64,000 nucleotides of DNA from Owenia fusiformis (GCA_903813345.2 CAIIXF020000005.1:16433375-16497374); one strand, 5' to 3'. Positions 34,501 to 49,500 are shown, counted from the first letter of the stretch. Notes: generated by a model from the sequence alone, not told the origin. Translations and numbers: made by a program.

Positions 34501-37500
34501 GTGTGTCACATTAACATGTACCCATGGTGGCCTAACCTGGTTAAGGCGTCCTTCATAATAGCTTACGATATAGTAGAATCCTGGTCCATTGTGGTCCATC
34601 TTAGCCATCGTCTGAAGTTAAATATATTAGGGTGATGTACTGGAAGGTTTTCAATACAAGGATTAAACTAGAGCTCTAAAGGTTTCATAATTCCTTGGTT
34701 CATCTGGTTCACAGTTTTTATCTTTTTCCATTATTCAAAGTTAGAAACACAGTTTTACATAGCTATTACTTACATCCCATTTAATGAAGAACTCTCCAGG
34801 TTTCTTGCTCTCATCTCGGACATTCTGAGGGTTTTTCTCTGGGTTAGCTGCAGGAGTCTTGCACACTGAGCCAGTAGGATCACTTGGCTCACTTAAGCCT
34901 GCAAATATAAGACATCAATTTAAAACAAAAATGCAATCAATTAAACATGTAAAACAAGTGTAGGCCACAATGAAAAAATCAATCTTTTATATCAATCAAT
35001 CTTCAATCAATCTTTTAAATTAAAATAAAATTATGGATGAATTTTTTCATGACTTTCATGAGTATACAGTGTGTTGTCATTTTTGTCTGTTTCATTTGAG
35101 CAACGTTCACATGCAAACCAATGGGGTAAGAAGTGAGGAACAAACCACAAATGATATACCATCTATATGACTTTGCATCCCCATTTATCTGATTTGAATG
35201 AATTAAAATGCCATTTGGAGGTGCCACTGGGATTTGTATGTGTAATTTTAGCATTTGTATTTTCATTTTGAGTGGGAGGGGTGGAGTCAAAATGTACATC
35301 AATATTCTGATCCAGTCCATAAATATTAAACCCCAGTTACAACTGAACTTGCCTAAATGCCTGTAAAAATTCCACCTTTGCCTTATACATTTACATTCTT
35401 TAAATTCCTGAACTTTTTTTCAAAATTTGTGACTTACCAATACCATTTTCAGCAATAACTCGGAATGTATAGTTGACGTATGGGGACAAGCTTATCTTGA
35501 CTGGAGCATTAAAGTTACTGGATACTGTTAATTCTTGTTGTCCATTCCTGTCCTTAACCCGATACCATTTATCTTCAAAACCTGTCTTCATTTCAATATA
35601 ATATCTCAAAATTGGAGAGTTATTTGGAGATGGTTTGTCCCACATAATGGAACCAGTTCTAGCTTCACATGTCTTTGTTACGACGTTTGTAGGTGCATCT
35701 GGTACAGAAAATACGACAAGTTCGGCACTAGCCTCAGTTTCATCTACGCTGGTTTTTGCAACACATGTATAGGTGGCAGTGTCGTCAACTTGGGCATTTG
35801 TGATGATCAATGCATTTGTGTTGAGATTCTTATTTATGTTTGGTTCCCTCTGAAAAGCATATAATAGATAAAATGCGACAAAAAGCAAAACAATATCACA
35901 TATGCATCTCTTTCAATGATCTTTCTTTTACCTGCTTGTAACAGACTAAATTTAGAATTACTTTATTTTTTACTCTGAATATAAGATCTTTTACCACCTA
36001 CCTAAATAGACTTAATCAATGATTAATTGTCACATATGGTGCCTTACCTCATAGTCAATATATTCTCCATTCTTCTTCCATTCTATGACAAGGTTATCAG
36101 TCTCTGCAGGATCCACTGTGGCATCACATTCAAATGTTGTATCTGTGCCCTTCTCTACTCTCTCATCTTTAGGCTTCTGACTGACAACAGTGGCCTCTGA
36201 AGTAACATGACACACCACATAGAAAATAACATGACAATCCACATAGAGAATAAAACGACACACAACATACAGAATAATATAATACAATAGCACACAAGAC
36301 ATACTGCATACCCGTTAACTGTTGTAATTTATTAAAACAAAGTGATAGTTATAAATTTTCTAGTTATTTTTTAAAATCTGAAGTTCTAGATTTTTTTTCA
36401 AAAAGTGGGAGTTTTCTCCGGAGATAGTTGGCAAGTCTACCCTTCTATTGTTGACCGAAGTCAATCAATCAGTTTTTTTAAAAATGTATTTATGTTTGAC
36501 ATTCAAGCTTATACGCAGCTTCCTGTTGATGCGATCAGAAAATACTGAACAACAGAAATGTTGTACTTTTATAATACACAGTATATAATACACCTTAAAG
36601 TCCCCGTCTAAAGTTTGAAAATATTTTTTTTTCATTCATTTACTATTTGTCAGGACTTAAAAAGTGATTTTAGAGATTTTTGAACAAAAAAAAAATTTGA
36701 AAAAAAAGTTGTGAGCATTTCATTTCTCAAATATTCAAATTTCCCGCCATTTTTCAAAAAAGTTGAAATTTCTTAATCATCAAATATTTCTTAATGGATT
36801 TCAAAAAAGATTATCTTTTTAACACCAATGCAAAGGTTGAACAAAGGACACACTATTTCAATAATAAAATGCCATATTTAATGGGACACTTCAATGTTTT
36901 AACATATCAAAAATATTTTGAAACATTAGTGATGTCACTAAGGTACCAAAAACTTTTTGAAAAAAATTCAAATTTCTTTTTCGATGTCAATCTTTTCTAA
37001 ATATGTTAGACTTTCATAAAAAACCAATGTTGATTGTCTAACCAGGTAAAAAGGAAGAATAAATTATGTTTTAAATATCTTTGTACCATTGGTTTCTATG
37101 AGAACTAAAATTTTGAAATGCATTTTTCTCAGAACCATTTTCATGCACCGATAAGTTCAATTTTTGCTTGTTTATCAACCAATTTTCTTAATTTTTTCGG
37201 CAAAAAACATGGGAGGATGAATGCTATGCATTGATATGAATTGTGGCTAATTAGAAGATATGAGTGACCTCTAAAAGTTGGTTTTAAATAAATTCACAAA
37301 TTTTGGAACAAAAAGCCTATCAAAAACCACTTTTTGAAATTTAAAAAAAAAGTTTCACATATCACACTTTGATAACATTGGGTAAGACTACAATATAAGC
37401 CAAAGTGGTTTAAACTTTACATGGGGCCTTTAAGAAAACTTACTTCTGGTAGACAAAGTTGCTTCCCCAGGCAGCTCTCCAAACTTGTTTGTTGCAATAC

Positions 37501-40500
37501 ATTTGTAGACACCTGCATCCTCATCTAGATCTATGTCTCTAATGCTCAAGGTACCTAAAACATAGTGAACAGTGATGCACTGTCTATTACCCAACAGGGA
37601 CAAGGCTTAAATAATGTATAAATGGAGCAATTTTCTAAGGGATGTAAATTGGTATTCAGAAACCTTTAGGGGCTCTGGTATCTGAAACCTTAAAGTTTTC
37701 TTCACACAGATGCAGGGCTCCAACCCTTGTTAACAAGTTTATTCTCAGGACCATTCTTAATAATGAAATTTGGAGCCCAGTGTCCATATCATGAGGATTA
37801 ACGGGTACATAGGAAGAAAATTACCAAAGTTCATCAATTTTGTGATAGTCGAAGTAGAAATCATGATGAGTATGAGGAAAATAGCTTAGGAAATGTAATT
37901 TTACTACCACTTTTAGATACATAGGAAGATTTGAAATATCCAATTTGCACAAGTTGTTGTGTGTAAGCTTGCAATGATTTGTGCACAGACATGATCTTTA
38001 AAACCATATTTGTGCAACATAGTATTATTCTATATATATATTTTATTTTTGAGATACATTTTAGATAATTTCCCAAAGAGGCTTTATCATTACTTAAACT
38101 TACCTGTTAACTGATCAACTGAAAATCTTGAACCTTGAAGGGGCTGTCCATCCAACGTCCAGGTTACTTTGGCACGAGGGGCAGCAAATGTCTCACATTT
38201 GAACTCAACTGATTGTCCTTCAGCTCTGACGGCATCCTCTGGTGGTGAACGCCACTCTGGGGGTAGGGCTATAAAGTAAGATTTTTCCATATTAATCTTT
38301 GGTATGAATTAACAATATTTAAAATAATTATGGAATGAAAACATTTTCAAAAAATATTTAACATAAAATTTTTGATGAATAATCAATAATTAACAGATAT
38401 ATATACGGTAGGCATTGTTTCAGCACTGCATCTTTGGTACACAAAGATGTGAGGTTAGACTCCCATATCTCCAATTTTAAAGAATAAAGAAAAATTGTAA
38501 ACTAAACAAATAAATTATAGAACAATTTTAACATTGATAAAAAGTATTAATAAAAAAAGGAGTGTACAATCAGGATGAGTAACATTTTTTGCCCAACCTG
38601 TCGAAAAAATTAGAGAATTTTTCAGTTGATGAAATAATTAAGTCTTCTGTAATCAAAATTCAAACTACACTGTATTAAAAACAGAACACACTTTTGTATA
38701 AATAAACATGTACAAGCTTTTGGTTTCTCAATCTGTACACACAACTTAATGGGGGCATCCAAAGGGGGACAACAAAGTAAAAAGAGGGGTTTTAACATGA
38801 AATTTTGATTTTAAGATACAAATAAACAAAACAAAAAAGTCATAATTTGTGTTCAACATAGTAAAACATTTGCCTTTAACAAAATTTTTGGTACTCATTA
38901 CTGTCAAAACTAATTTTACACAAGTGATTTACATTCTATGCAAAAACCCAAAATAATCTTCCAGTGATTTTCCAACAGTTAAACACATTACATTCATGGT
39001 AGCAATTTTCGAAGATTTCTTCTTTTTGTATACTCATGTTTTTTGCGATTTTTGCAAAAGTTTCAAATCATGCCAGGAATACAATTTTATATTTGCACCA
39101 CCCTGAATTAGGCATTTTATACTCAAGCGAATATACAATGTTCATGAATTCAATAATCAAGATGTCTGCAAATTTCATGTGTTTTGCAGTACTTGACTCA
39201 AATTGTACCCTTTTCAATTCCATCTTCATCACATTACTGTTAGCCTCTGGGCTTCAAGGTTCTCATATGGCAAACACCTGGGTGTGGTAATACAAGGTCT
39301 ATAAGGTAAGTGTACCCCTAAGCTGGCCTCTATGTTAATTAGTGGAATGATAATTACTTGTTTACTGGTGGTATCTTATCATATGGTCAGCTAATACAGA
39401 TGGAGTTGGCACATAAACTAGAAAAACAGCAACTCAACGGAGTAGCAAATCCCACCGAACAAAACATGTTTTGATAAAAAATTTGAGTCAAATTCATCCA
39501 CTGGTATTTGAATTATCAAAGATTATGTTTTTATGACACATGGTTGCCATTTTGAAATTCAGCTGTCATCTTTAGATTTCTTCTTTAGCAGAGAATGTCA
39601 GTCCAATGGTATTTTGGGTTATCAAAGATTACTTTATTAATGAAAAATGGCAGCCATTTTGAAATTCAGCTAACGCCTTTAAAATTTCTTCTGAAGCAGA
39701 TCTCCTTTTTCCCTAAACATCAGCAAATAAAATTGGAACCAAATCCATCCACTGGTATTTGAGTTATCATTAATTACATTTTTTACGATTTGAAATTCAG
39801 GGGCCATTTTGAAATTTAGCTACCACCTTGAAAATCCCTTCTCGAGCAGAGCTCCTATGTTCCTAGGCATCATCATGTAAAATTTGAACTAAATCCATTC
39901 AATTGTAATTGAGTTATCAAAGATAATTTTTTTTACAAAAAATGGCCGCCATTTTGAAATTTAACTGCCATCTTGAAAATCCTTTCTCGAGCAGAGCTCC
40001 TATGTCCCTAGGCATCAGCATCTTAAATTTGAACCAAATCCATTCAATGGTATGTGAGTTATCAAAGATAACGGATTTTTACGAAAAATGGCCGCCATTT
40101 TGAAATTTGGTGGCCATCTTGAAAATGTCTTCTTGAGCAAGGCTCCTTTGTACCCAGGCAACAGCATATAAAATTTGAACCAAATCTATCCACTAGTATT
40201 TGAGTTATTAAAGATTATATTTTTTCTGAAAAATGGCCGCCATTTTGAATTAAGTGTTCATATTGAAAATTCCTTCTCGAGCAGAGGTCCTACACCCATA
40301 AGGCATAAGCCTATAAAATATTAAGTGTTCATATTGAAAATTCCTTCTCGAGCAGAGGTCCTACACCCATAAGGCATAAGCCTATAAAATTTGAATGAAA
40401 TCCGTCAACCGGTATTTGAGTTATTGCCCAGACACACGAACGGACGGACGGACGAACGGACGGAAGAACGGACGGACGAACGGACGGACAAACGGACGGA

Positions 40501-43500
40501 CGGACGGCTTTTCTATATTCCCCTCGAACTTCGTTCGGTGGGATAACAATTGCATGTAATCTGGGATAATGGAGGGGTTCTCACTTTATGTGAGGAAGAA
40601 TTGCTGTTTGACACTTGACACTGAGACACTGCGACACTATCTTTCATGTCTCTCAGCTTTGATGTTTAAAATATTTGTATTGTTTATTTGTGATTGTTCT
40701 CATCATCAAGATCAAATAATGGGAGATCTTAGTATTAGAGCTAAAACACAATTGCACCTTAGAGATTTTGGTTGATCCTCCAGAAATTCAATACCCATAA
40801 ACTTCACCAGTATTTTTTGATTTCTGAAATTTTGTTTATGGCAGCAATTGGCACAATTCTTTTTTGAAAACTATGACTATATTTATTAACTTAAAACATA
40901 GATTTCCACAGATTTTGAATGACCTAATGTATTTCATTGTAATATGAATTTTTTGTATTGTTAATATATAAAACTGTACCATATGCATATCACATATTGT
41001 TATTTCTAGTATAGGTAAGTTAGAGTAGTACAAGACTGTATTTTAGTAAAAGAATTGTTACTTATTAAGAGCACATTGTTTACAATACAAAAATGTAATC
41101 AATCAGGTAATTCCTTAATTACAGGTGTTATGTTCGGCCGTAGGTGGTAGGGAAGAAATAGATAATTTCCTAGCTATTATCTGATAATACATCAACAACA
41201 CATGCTTGAAAATATCTCAATTAAGATTGGACTATTTAAAGTCTTGGAGGTGGCATTCTTCCATATCAATTTCTTCATATTATGTTAAAAATATTTTCAA
41301 TCAAACAAACCCTTGTGTTTTCCCTTGATATATTGGAAGGGAACTAGAAATGGGCTATAGACAAACTGATAATATTTTGAAAGTCTCAAACACAGGTTAT
41401 AAGTCATTCTCAAACTTAGACTTACCTATATACTACTTTAAGTAAGGGGTCGGGGGGTCTAAAGGTTGAAAGGAGCAAAAAGTAACTTTCTATCTCCATG
41501 CGTGACATGCAAACCATTCAGATTCTATGATTGCCAACAGGGACAAAATCAAAATAAATTTGAACTTAAATAATACATACCCGGGAATTCAACACAAAAA
41601 ACTTCAGTAGTGTTTTCACTAGCTGTATGGTTGTCTACATTGTCATCTTTATAAGTAGCATTAATGTCTGAACCATTAGTAGCATTTATATTAGAGCGAG
41701 TAGTAGTATCTTTATTTGCTGATTCAGCAACATTTATGTCAAAGTCATTAGTAGCATTTGTATCAAAGTTTTTATTAGCATTTATATTAGAGAGTGAAGC
41801 ATTATTCATGTTAGCAGCCAAAGCATTTATGTTAGCCTCTGAGGCATTTATGTTAGCCTCTGAAGCATTTATATTAGTGCCTGAAACATTTATGTTAGCC
41901 CCAGAAGCATTTATGTTAGCAACTGAAGCATTTATGTTAACAGAATCATTTGTGTTAGCAGGTACTTCAAATGAAGTATTAGAATTTGATATACTCTCAA
42001 TATGACTATCACCTACTGTCCAAGTACCATCTGTATAATTAGTCATATCTGTATAATTAGTCATATTGAATTTTGACTCAATGACAAGCAGAACCTTTCT
42101 TTTGGGGATAGGAGACTTTGCCATAGCAACAGGTGTGCTAGATTTTGCAGTTGTGCTTAAATAAGTTGTGCTTATGCTATCAGTTGTGCTATTGGGCTTC
42201 TTAGTTGTGCTTTGTGGTAAATCATTGGGAGGCGTAGTTGTTATACCTATAGAGCCCTCCACCTTAAGTGTTTTATTGCTTGAAGTTATGTTTAATAGTA
42301 CTTTACCATTGTCCATTATTCCAGTGATCAAGTCAGTCATCTCATCTGAAGGTTGTGTGTCATTATTCTGTGCTGACACACTGATATTGTTCATTGACAC
42401 ACTGATATTCTGAGCGATTGTAATATCAAATGCCACAACCAGGAAGAAGATAATCAGTTTTATATCCATTTTGTCCATTTTATGAAATGTAGTGTTATTG
42501 TCTGTAGCCTTATTCTATTTTTATCATTTAAAAGTCGTCATTATCTGATTTAGAATCCTTATTTTCGTTACTATTCACAATAGCTGAATACCTGAAAATA
42601 TGTCTTTTAAAATATTGTCTCCAATCAGCACTGTCAAATCCAAGGACCCTAGTCTCAATGAACCAAATACAAGTTCCCGCACATGTAACACTGCTTTGAT
42701 ATCCACAATTTAAAATAATAATATTGACGTATCACTAAATTCACAATGAAAATATCTGCGGATTACTATAAAGTTTTCTTAGCAGAGTGTTAGAGACTGT
42801 AATATACAAGCACTTGTTCTCTAATGGGATAAGATCCTTCCTTGAGGCTTTATTCTCAGAATCATAAACTCCAAGTCTGTTTCCTGATCCCCTGTTGTTA
42901 CCAGCCTGAAGCCAACCACTCCCAATGTCCCATGTGTGTATGTGTATATGGTTAACTGCCCACTAATGAACTTCTCTGATACTAGCCAGCTTGCTTGTAC
43001 CCTTGACAAGAGAATGACTGTATCAACACTCTGGTTTAGAGACAATAATTTGATCCAGAATCTATCCAACCAGCAATCAGAATATGCCATCAAAAATAAT
43101 ACCACATTTTCTGCCTATCTAATTAATGTCAAAACTCCAATAAAAGCAATGAAAGCTTAATTGGTGATCAAAACTGTATAATAAAATCATCCGTGAACTC
43201 AGAGGGTTGTGTGACTTGCAGGTGGCGATACAGGGTTGCTTGATTGCATGTTACACACCTTACACATGATGTATCCCCTGTCTTACATATCCAATCATTC
43301 CTTATCTTGATTCTCTATGGTAATAACCAACAATCAGGGAACCATACTATATTACATAAGCTAGTTTCTAGTTTGAGTTACCAATATGTGGCTAGTTAAT
43401 GAAACCACAGATCTGTGTTCAGATATTTAAGACAAGACTTCAACTGACTGAATGGACCTACTGTTCTCAATCAGTTCAATCTAACAAGATGTATTTCCAT

Positions 43501-46500
43501 CAGTATTGCCCTACATTTCTATATTTTACAACTTGTCATCAAATAGATCAAGTTCTCTACTGTGAACCCCTTGGGACAACTTGCTATTTCAGTATTGAAA
43601 CAAACTGCCTAATATACCCAGTCAGGTGCACAATAGCAAGAAAACATAGTACAAAATGGAGGGTCAGCTTTCAAGTTGGCCCATTCCTCATGACTTTCTC
43701 GTGACTTTGCGTTATACTGTAGTATAATCTGACTGGTGCTTTAAGAATAATAAAAAATATTTAGAAACTTATTTTTCAGGTTTATATTTTGTCTACTCAA
43801 CCATACTTAATCTAAACTAAGGGATTTAAACTGTGGTTTCCAAATCTCTGAAGACATACGTGGCTTCAGTTTGGTCAAAGTATCAATAAAAGGAGTTTCA
43901 CTAATGGGTGATCCTTTGGAATGTTTACTGACTGGCCAGTCTATAATGTAGCAATGTTGATAATAAGGCAAACATGCTGTCAATAAGTAAACATAAACAA
44001 ATTAGAGACCAGGAACAATAATGCACTGAACAGAGCACCAGGAACACCCAACTTTCTGATCTCATACCCTGAAAACCTCCAGTGCCCATTTCATGAGTTT
44101 GGTTTCACATCTTTAAAAGCATTCATCTGATTACTACTCTGGGCCGTATTGTTAAACCAGTGTAATCTTTCAGTCATATGAAATACCTTGATGGATCAAG
44201 ATGTCTCTGGGCTTCAGCAATGAAACCTAGAGGGTTTTCCTCAGTATAATACTATCCAGTATCCTTAGTATTATGAGTTGCAAAGTCATTCTCATACCAG
44301 ACACATCTTTATTTATTGCAAGCTGCAAAAATCAAAAGTTATTCTGGACAAACTTTCTAGAAAGGAAACTGATTATGACAGATTGACAGTGATCTCACAA
44401 TGAGACCACACCCTCTTTTGAGATGTTGTCAAAAGCTTTGCAAGGATACTTATCAGAGTGCTACAGAAGTTTATTTTGAAGTTTCTTCCTTGTTCCCTTT
44501 CAATTTTGAATGAACAATCAAATACACTCAGGTCATATTGGTATCTTTCATCAAAATGCCCTCAAATGCAATCTTGTAGTAGACTTGTACATTACATCAT
44601 AAACCAGACTAATTACATTACCTGCAATACCTGTTGATTGGGATTTAATTGGTATTTAATTGGTGTAATGTTGTCTGTTGCGATGGGCCAAATATGTGTC
44701 TTACAATAACATTTGCCACTATACCTTTGTTTGTAGACTTAATTATCTAGCTTAATCAAAACAAACCAAAAATATGTCTCATCTCTTGACCTCTATCATG
44801 ATTGAAATATAAATAAATGATGGCACCCTTTATCCCAAAAATGAAGTCCTAATTTTAATGCCTTGATTTTTGACAGTGCTGTGTGAGACTACTTATAAGA
44901 TGAAAGGAATATCATATCTGACCACAGGATATCATATCTGACCACAGGATATTATACATGACCACAGGATATCCGATTTGACCCCCAGGGACAGTTCCAT
45001 GACATATCCTGGTCACAGTATGAACTTCCTTTACTTTAAACTTCAACTCACCAAAGAGAAGTTAATGTTTCTCTATTATTTCATCTAAATTCTTATCTGA
45101 TAATAAATACTTCTCTGGCTTTCTTCTATGATCTTTAACAGCATTGTATGACTTTCTTTAATCCATGTGTGCGTGCCAATTAATTATGACATGAATTTAT
45201 AAAATATTGCCCAGATAATATTGCGTATTATAATCCTGTGTGAATTTTTTTTTCTAATATCATATTAATTATAATGTCCTCTAAATTGTTTTTACTCTTT
45301 GAGACATGTATGTTACATGAAACTGACCAGTATGCATTATAATATTGCATATGATAAGCTGTTACTTCTTAAGTGTCTGTTTACTGTTATATGCCAGATC
45401 TCCTATCCGCCATGTTTTAAGATACCATGTAATCACTACTTCACAATGCAACATTTAATTAAGTCTGATATCCTCTATAGTGGATGCTATTCAAAATACA
45501 GTAAAACTTGCATGTGTTAACATCTGTATTTAATGTTCGATAAATAAACTTTCCATTCCAAAAGAAATTAAAATTCAAAATTGATAAACAATAAGCATCT
45601 TGACTGAATTATGAACAATTCTGAAAAATATCAAGATTTTTTTTCGAAGTATCCAACTGAGTCTACAGAGTCCCACTATGTAACATATACACATTTTAGT
45701 AGAAAAACAAAGAATTCTTTATATGTGAATAATACATATTGATAAATTCACTCAACAGCAAACACTGACTTTACCATATGGTAAAATCTGTCAAATTCAA
45801 ATGCCACTGGGAACTGAAAACTGAAAATGGAACTGAGAGAGTGTTCATATTGAGAAGTTTTACTGTATGTGGTAATATCACAACAGCCACTTATAATGCT
45901 CACTCCAGTTTATATTATTACTGCCTTTCAATATGTACGATAACTACTTTGCATAATTTTCAAATATTTCACCTGTATTAAACAGATGTTACCTGATGTC
46001 ATCACACCAAGTAATAATATAACAAGGTAACATAAAATTAAGTGGGGATTCCAACAGAACGTTTCAACATATCACTCCATGGACCTTGTGTATTTTCAGA
46101 TCCTCGCACCCTGGGTCCCAAACAAACCAAGCAAGTATCATATCTAACATCTTCAATAATTGCTGGAGGCTTACTCTACATAAGAATATTAAGTAAATGA
46201 AAACAGGAAGTTTGAAGTAATCACATTTCATAATGAGGAAAAAAGTCCTGATTCTAAGCATGCTGATGCCCAGTGGTTTTTAATGAAGTTCTCCACAAAA
46301 AATCAAACAATATTGAAGAGTGTGATAGTAGTTTTATTACACTTTCCAAATGAAGTTCGCATGGTTGATAAGAAATGAGATTTCAAGGTTTATGATATCA
46401 TGATTCTGGAGATGTGATCAAGGGGAAAATGTTCACATGGGACAAATGTTCAAGAAGGACATTACAGTCAGGCCCAGAGCCAGGATTTGCCAGGGGGGGG

Positions 46501-49500
46501 GTTCAGTTTTCAAAAATTTCCAGGGGGGGTTCACATTTAACAATTTTGGCCCAAATATGGCTAAAATCACTTGAGAAGTGCTCAAAATGGTGAAAAATTG
46601 CATGATTTTTGAAAGAATTTTTGACCAGGGGGGGGGGCAAACCCTGCGAAACCCCCTGGCTACGAGCCTGCAGTGTCACATAATATTATCTAAACAGCAA
46701 TCAAATGAGAGCTATTCATTAGTCGATGTCCATGAAAAGACAAGTTTCACAAAGACAAGTTCTACTGTAATTCCCATTTCTGTTATCACCTCTTCTTTTA
46801 CTTTGAAGTGAAGGCCTGGCATCTTATCTCCCAATGTGCTTCACTGTAGAACTGAGTTAACAATACATTGATTGTTCAGATAAATATTCTTTTCTTCATC
46901 TTAGAACTGATCCTACATCATGTCTACAGGTTTACCATATTCAACATGACTCTAATAACAAGGCAGGAATTTCAATATGCTTGCAATTTATTGATACATG
47001 TATATTGCACAATGAATTCATAATATCCCTTTAAAATGAATATCAAGTGCATGATGTATCATGAGGGCAATGGCCTATTTCAATAACAGAGACACATGGT
47101 CTGAATAGCAAGATAGCCTGGCTGGGCTATTCAAAAATCAGATTTTTGATGATAAGTGAATCTTCCCAAATATTTGATTAAAAATAGATTTGTTGAATTA
47201 ATCTTAGTCTTGCCTCTAGCTCTTACCCCCCCCCCCCCATATAGTTTACACCAACAAGAGAGACTGGGTTGGGGGGGGGGGGTCCTGAGACTTCATTAAG
47301 GACTAAATTCACATTTTCATCAAGTTGTTGTTATTTGATTGTTTATAAAGATGGAGAAGATACCTGATAAAATGATAAGTCTTGCATGAAGCCCTTTCTT
47401 CCCCCCTGATCATCACACACCTTTAACAAGTAGGCTTATTACGTAAGGTTCAAGACAGCTGATGAAAAATAATAAAATTATAGATCGCCTTAGTAACATA
47501 ACTAGATGCATACACAAAGTAATCAGGTTTCCAGCAAAATAGAATGGCCGAAAGTGATGTTTTATCTCACAGTTTACAGTGAAAGATATAAGTCCTGGAG
47601 GTGGTGATTTTATCGCACTATGAACATGTTCAGTATGTAAGATGGTTACATAAGCTAATAGAAAACATGATATGTATATCCTTAAGGTGAAGTCATTATA
47701 TCATTAAAGCAACTCCACCAAAGCCTGAGTGAACCTGTCTTGCATTGCGTCTTATTCTAACCCTTCGACCCACTTTTCATAACAACCATATTTTAAACAC
47801 ACAGGCCCCCCCCCCTGGCCAAAAATTATTTCAAAATCATGCAGTTTTTCACCATTTTGAGCACTTCTCGAATGATTTTAGCCATATTTTGGCCAATATT
47901 GTCAAATGTGAATCCCCCCCTGGAAATTTTTGAAAACTGAACCCCCCTTGGCAAATCCTGGCTACGGGCCTGACACATGTCGGTCATCACCCTCTGACTC
48001 TTTCAAATATTTCTTGGTAGTCTATGTACATGTAGTAACATTTCTGCCAAGTTTCATGACATGACTTCTAATAATTTATTGGTCACCCCCCCACGTATAT
48101 AGCCACACAAGGGTGGGAAATAATGAGGAGATAACAGATGAGGGAAGGCAAAGGCTATTAAAAACACATTTAGGGTGCAATACAAATGAAGTAATTTCAT
48201 ATTCCTGATCAGTTTTTTAACAGGCTCTAATTTACTGCCATATTAGATTAATAATGTTTACCTTCTAGTCATATTAAATTAATTTCATACCTTGGGAAGT
48301 CGAGATGACTCGAACAAAAATAAATCTTACTGATCTAAGAGTGACATCTATGTTAACATCCTAATTGCAACTGCGCTACTATTATCTTTTGTACAGATTG
48401 AGAACCAAAAATAAAGTACATGCGTTTTATACAGAAATTTGAATCTTTAATTTTGTCACAGTAGGCATATTCAGAAAACCCTTAAACAAGGATATTTGTA
48501 AAAACTAGTATAATGCATAATGGTCTCCTGAAAAAACCCTGACATATTTCAACCCAGTTCACCGGGGTAAGTGTTCTCCAAGGGGAGACAGTAAAATCTC
48601 ATTCATGAAATGGACAAATTCACTTGTATGACATTCATCTATCTGTTTAGTTACGACAATCCAAATTTTCCATTTCACATATGAGATTTAAAATCATCCA
48701 TTCTCCAAGACATAGCTCAATCATTTACTTACCCAGTACATTGAGTAACCATTCTCCAAGACATAGCTCAATCATTGACTTACCCAGTACATTGAGGTAA
48801 CCATTCTCCAAGACATAGCTCAATCATTGACTTACCCAGTACATTGAGGTAAGCATTCTCCAAGATATAGCTCAATCATTTACTAACCCAGTACATTGAG
48901 GTAAGCATTCTCCAAGACATAGCTCAATCATTGACTTACCCAGTACATTGAGGTAAGCATTCTCCAAGACATAGCTCAATCATTTACTTACCCAGTACAT
49001 TGAGGTAAGCATTCTCCAAGACATATCCGTGTGTGTTGTTAGCCATACATTGCAACACTTGGGCATCATCTTTGGTGAGATTCGTGTAGTTAATGGAAAG
49101 ACCATCAGCTGTCAGCACTCTGTTGACGGCTTTTCGCACATCTAGCAACAGAAAAAAATATTCATTAAAATTTACTAATTTACCCCTACAAGCCACACAG
49201 TAATAAATATACTCTTTTATCTAAGAATACAAAATGGGTGTTAAAATTTCAAGTTGAACATGTAAGCAGTTATCCTGGAATTTTGATGACAAGATTCATG
49301 AATAATACTGGATCAAGAGTTAGAACCTTTCCAAATATCATTACATATCACTATAGCTGTGTATGATCAAGAGTTAGTATCTTTCCAAATATCATTACAT
49401 ATCACTATAGCTGTGTATGATCAGTCATAGAAAAAGAATATGAATATGAGATAATAGAACATAATAGACAACGTTGTTAAGGTATTGAATAACAGCGGAA

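Noticed and set aside
33380-35864. Plus-strand ORFs in the FN3/Ig region (33380-33658, 34387-34635, 35535-35864)
   Set aside because: Antisense shadows of the minus-strand exons, which have homology, splice sites and consistent phases.
42821-43105. 94-codon minus ORF upstream of the alternative first exon
   Set aside because: No domain, signal peptide or splice-compatible edge found.
47745-47933. ORFs across repeat family A copies (also 31997-32188, 46578-46811 and 60975-61178)
   Set aside because: They follow the repeat, are in different frames between copies and carry no domain.
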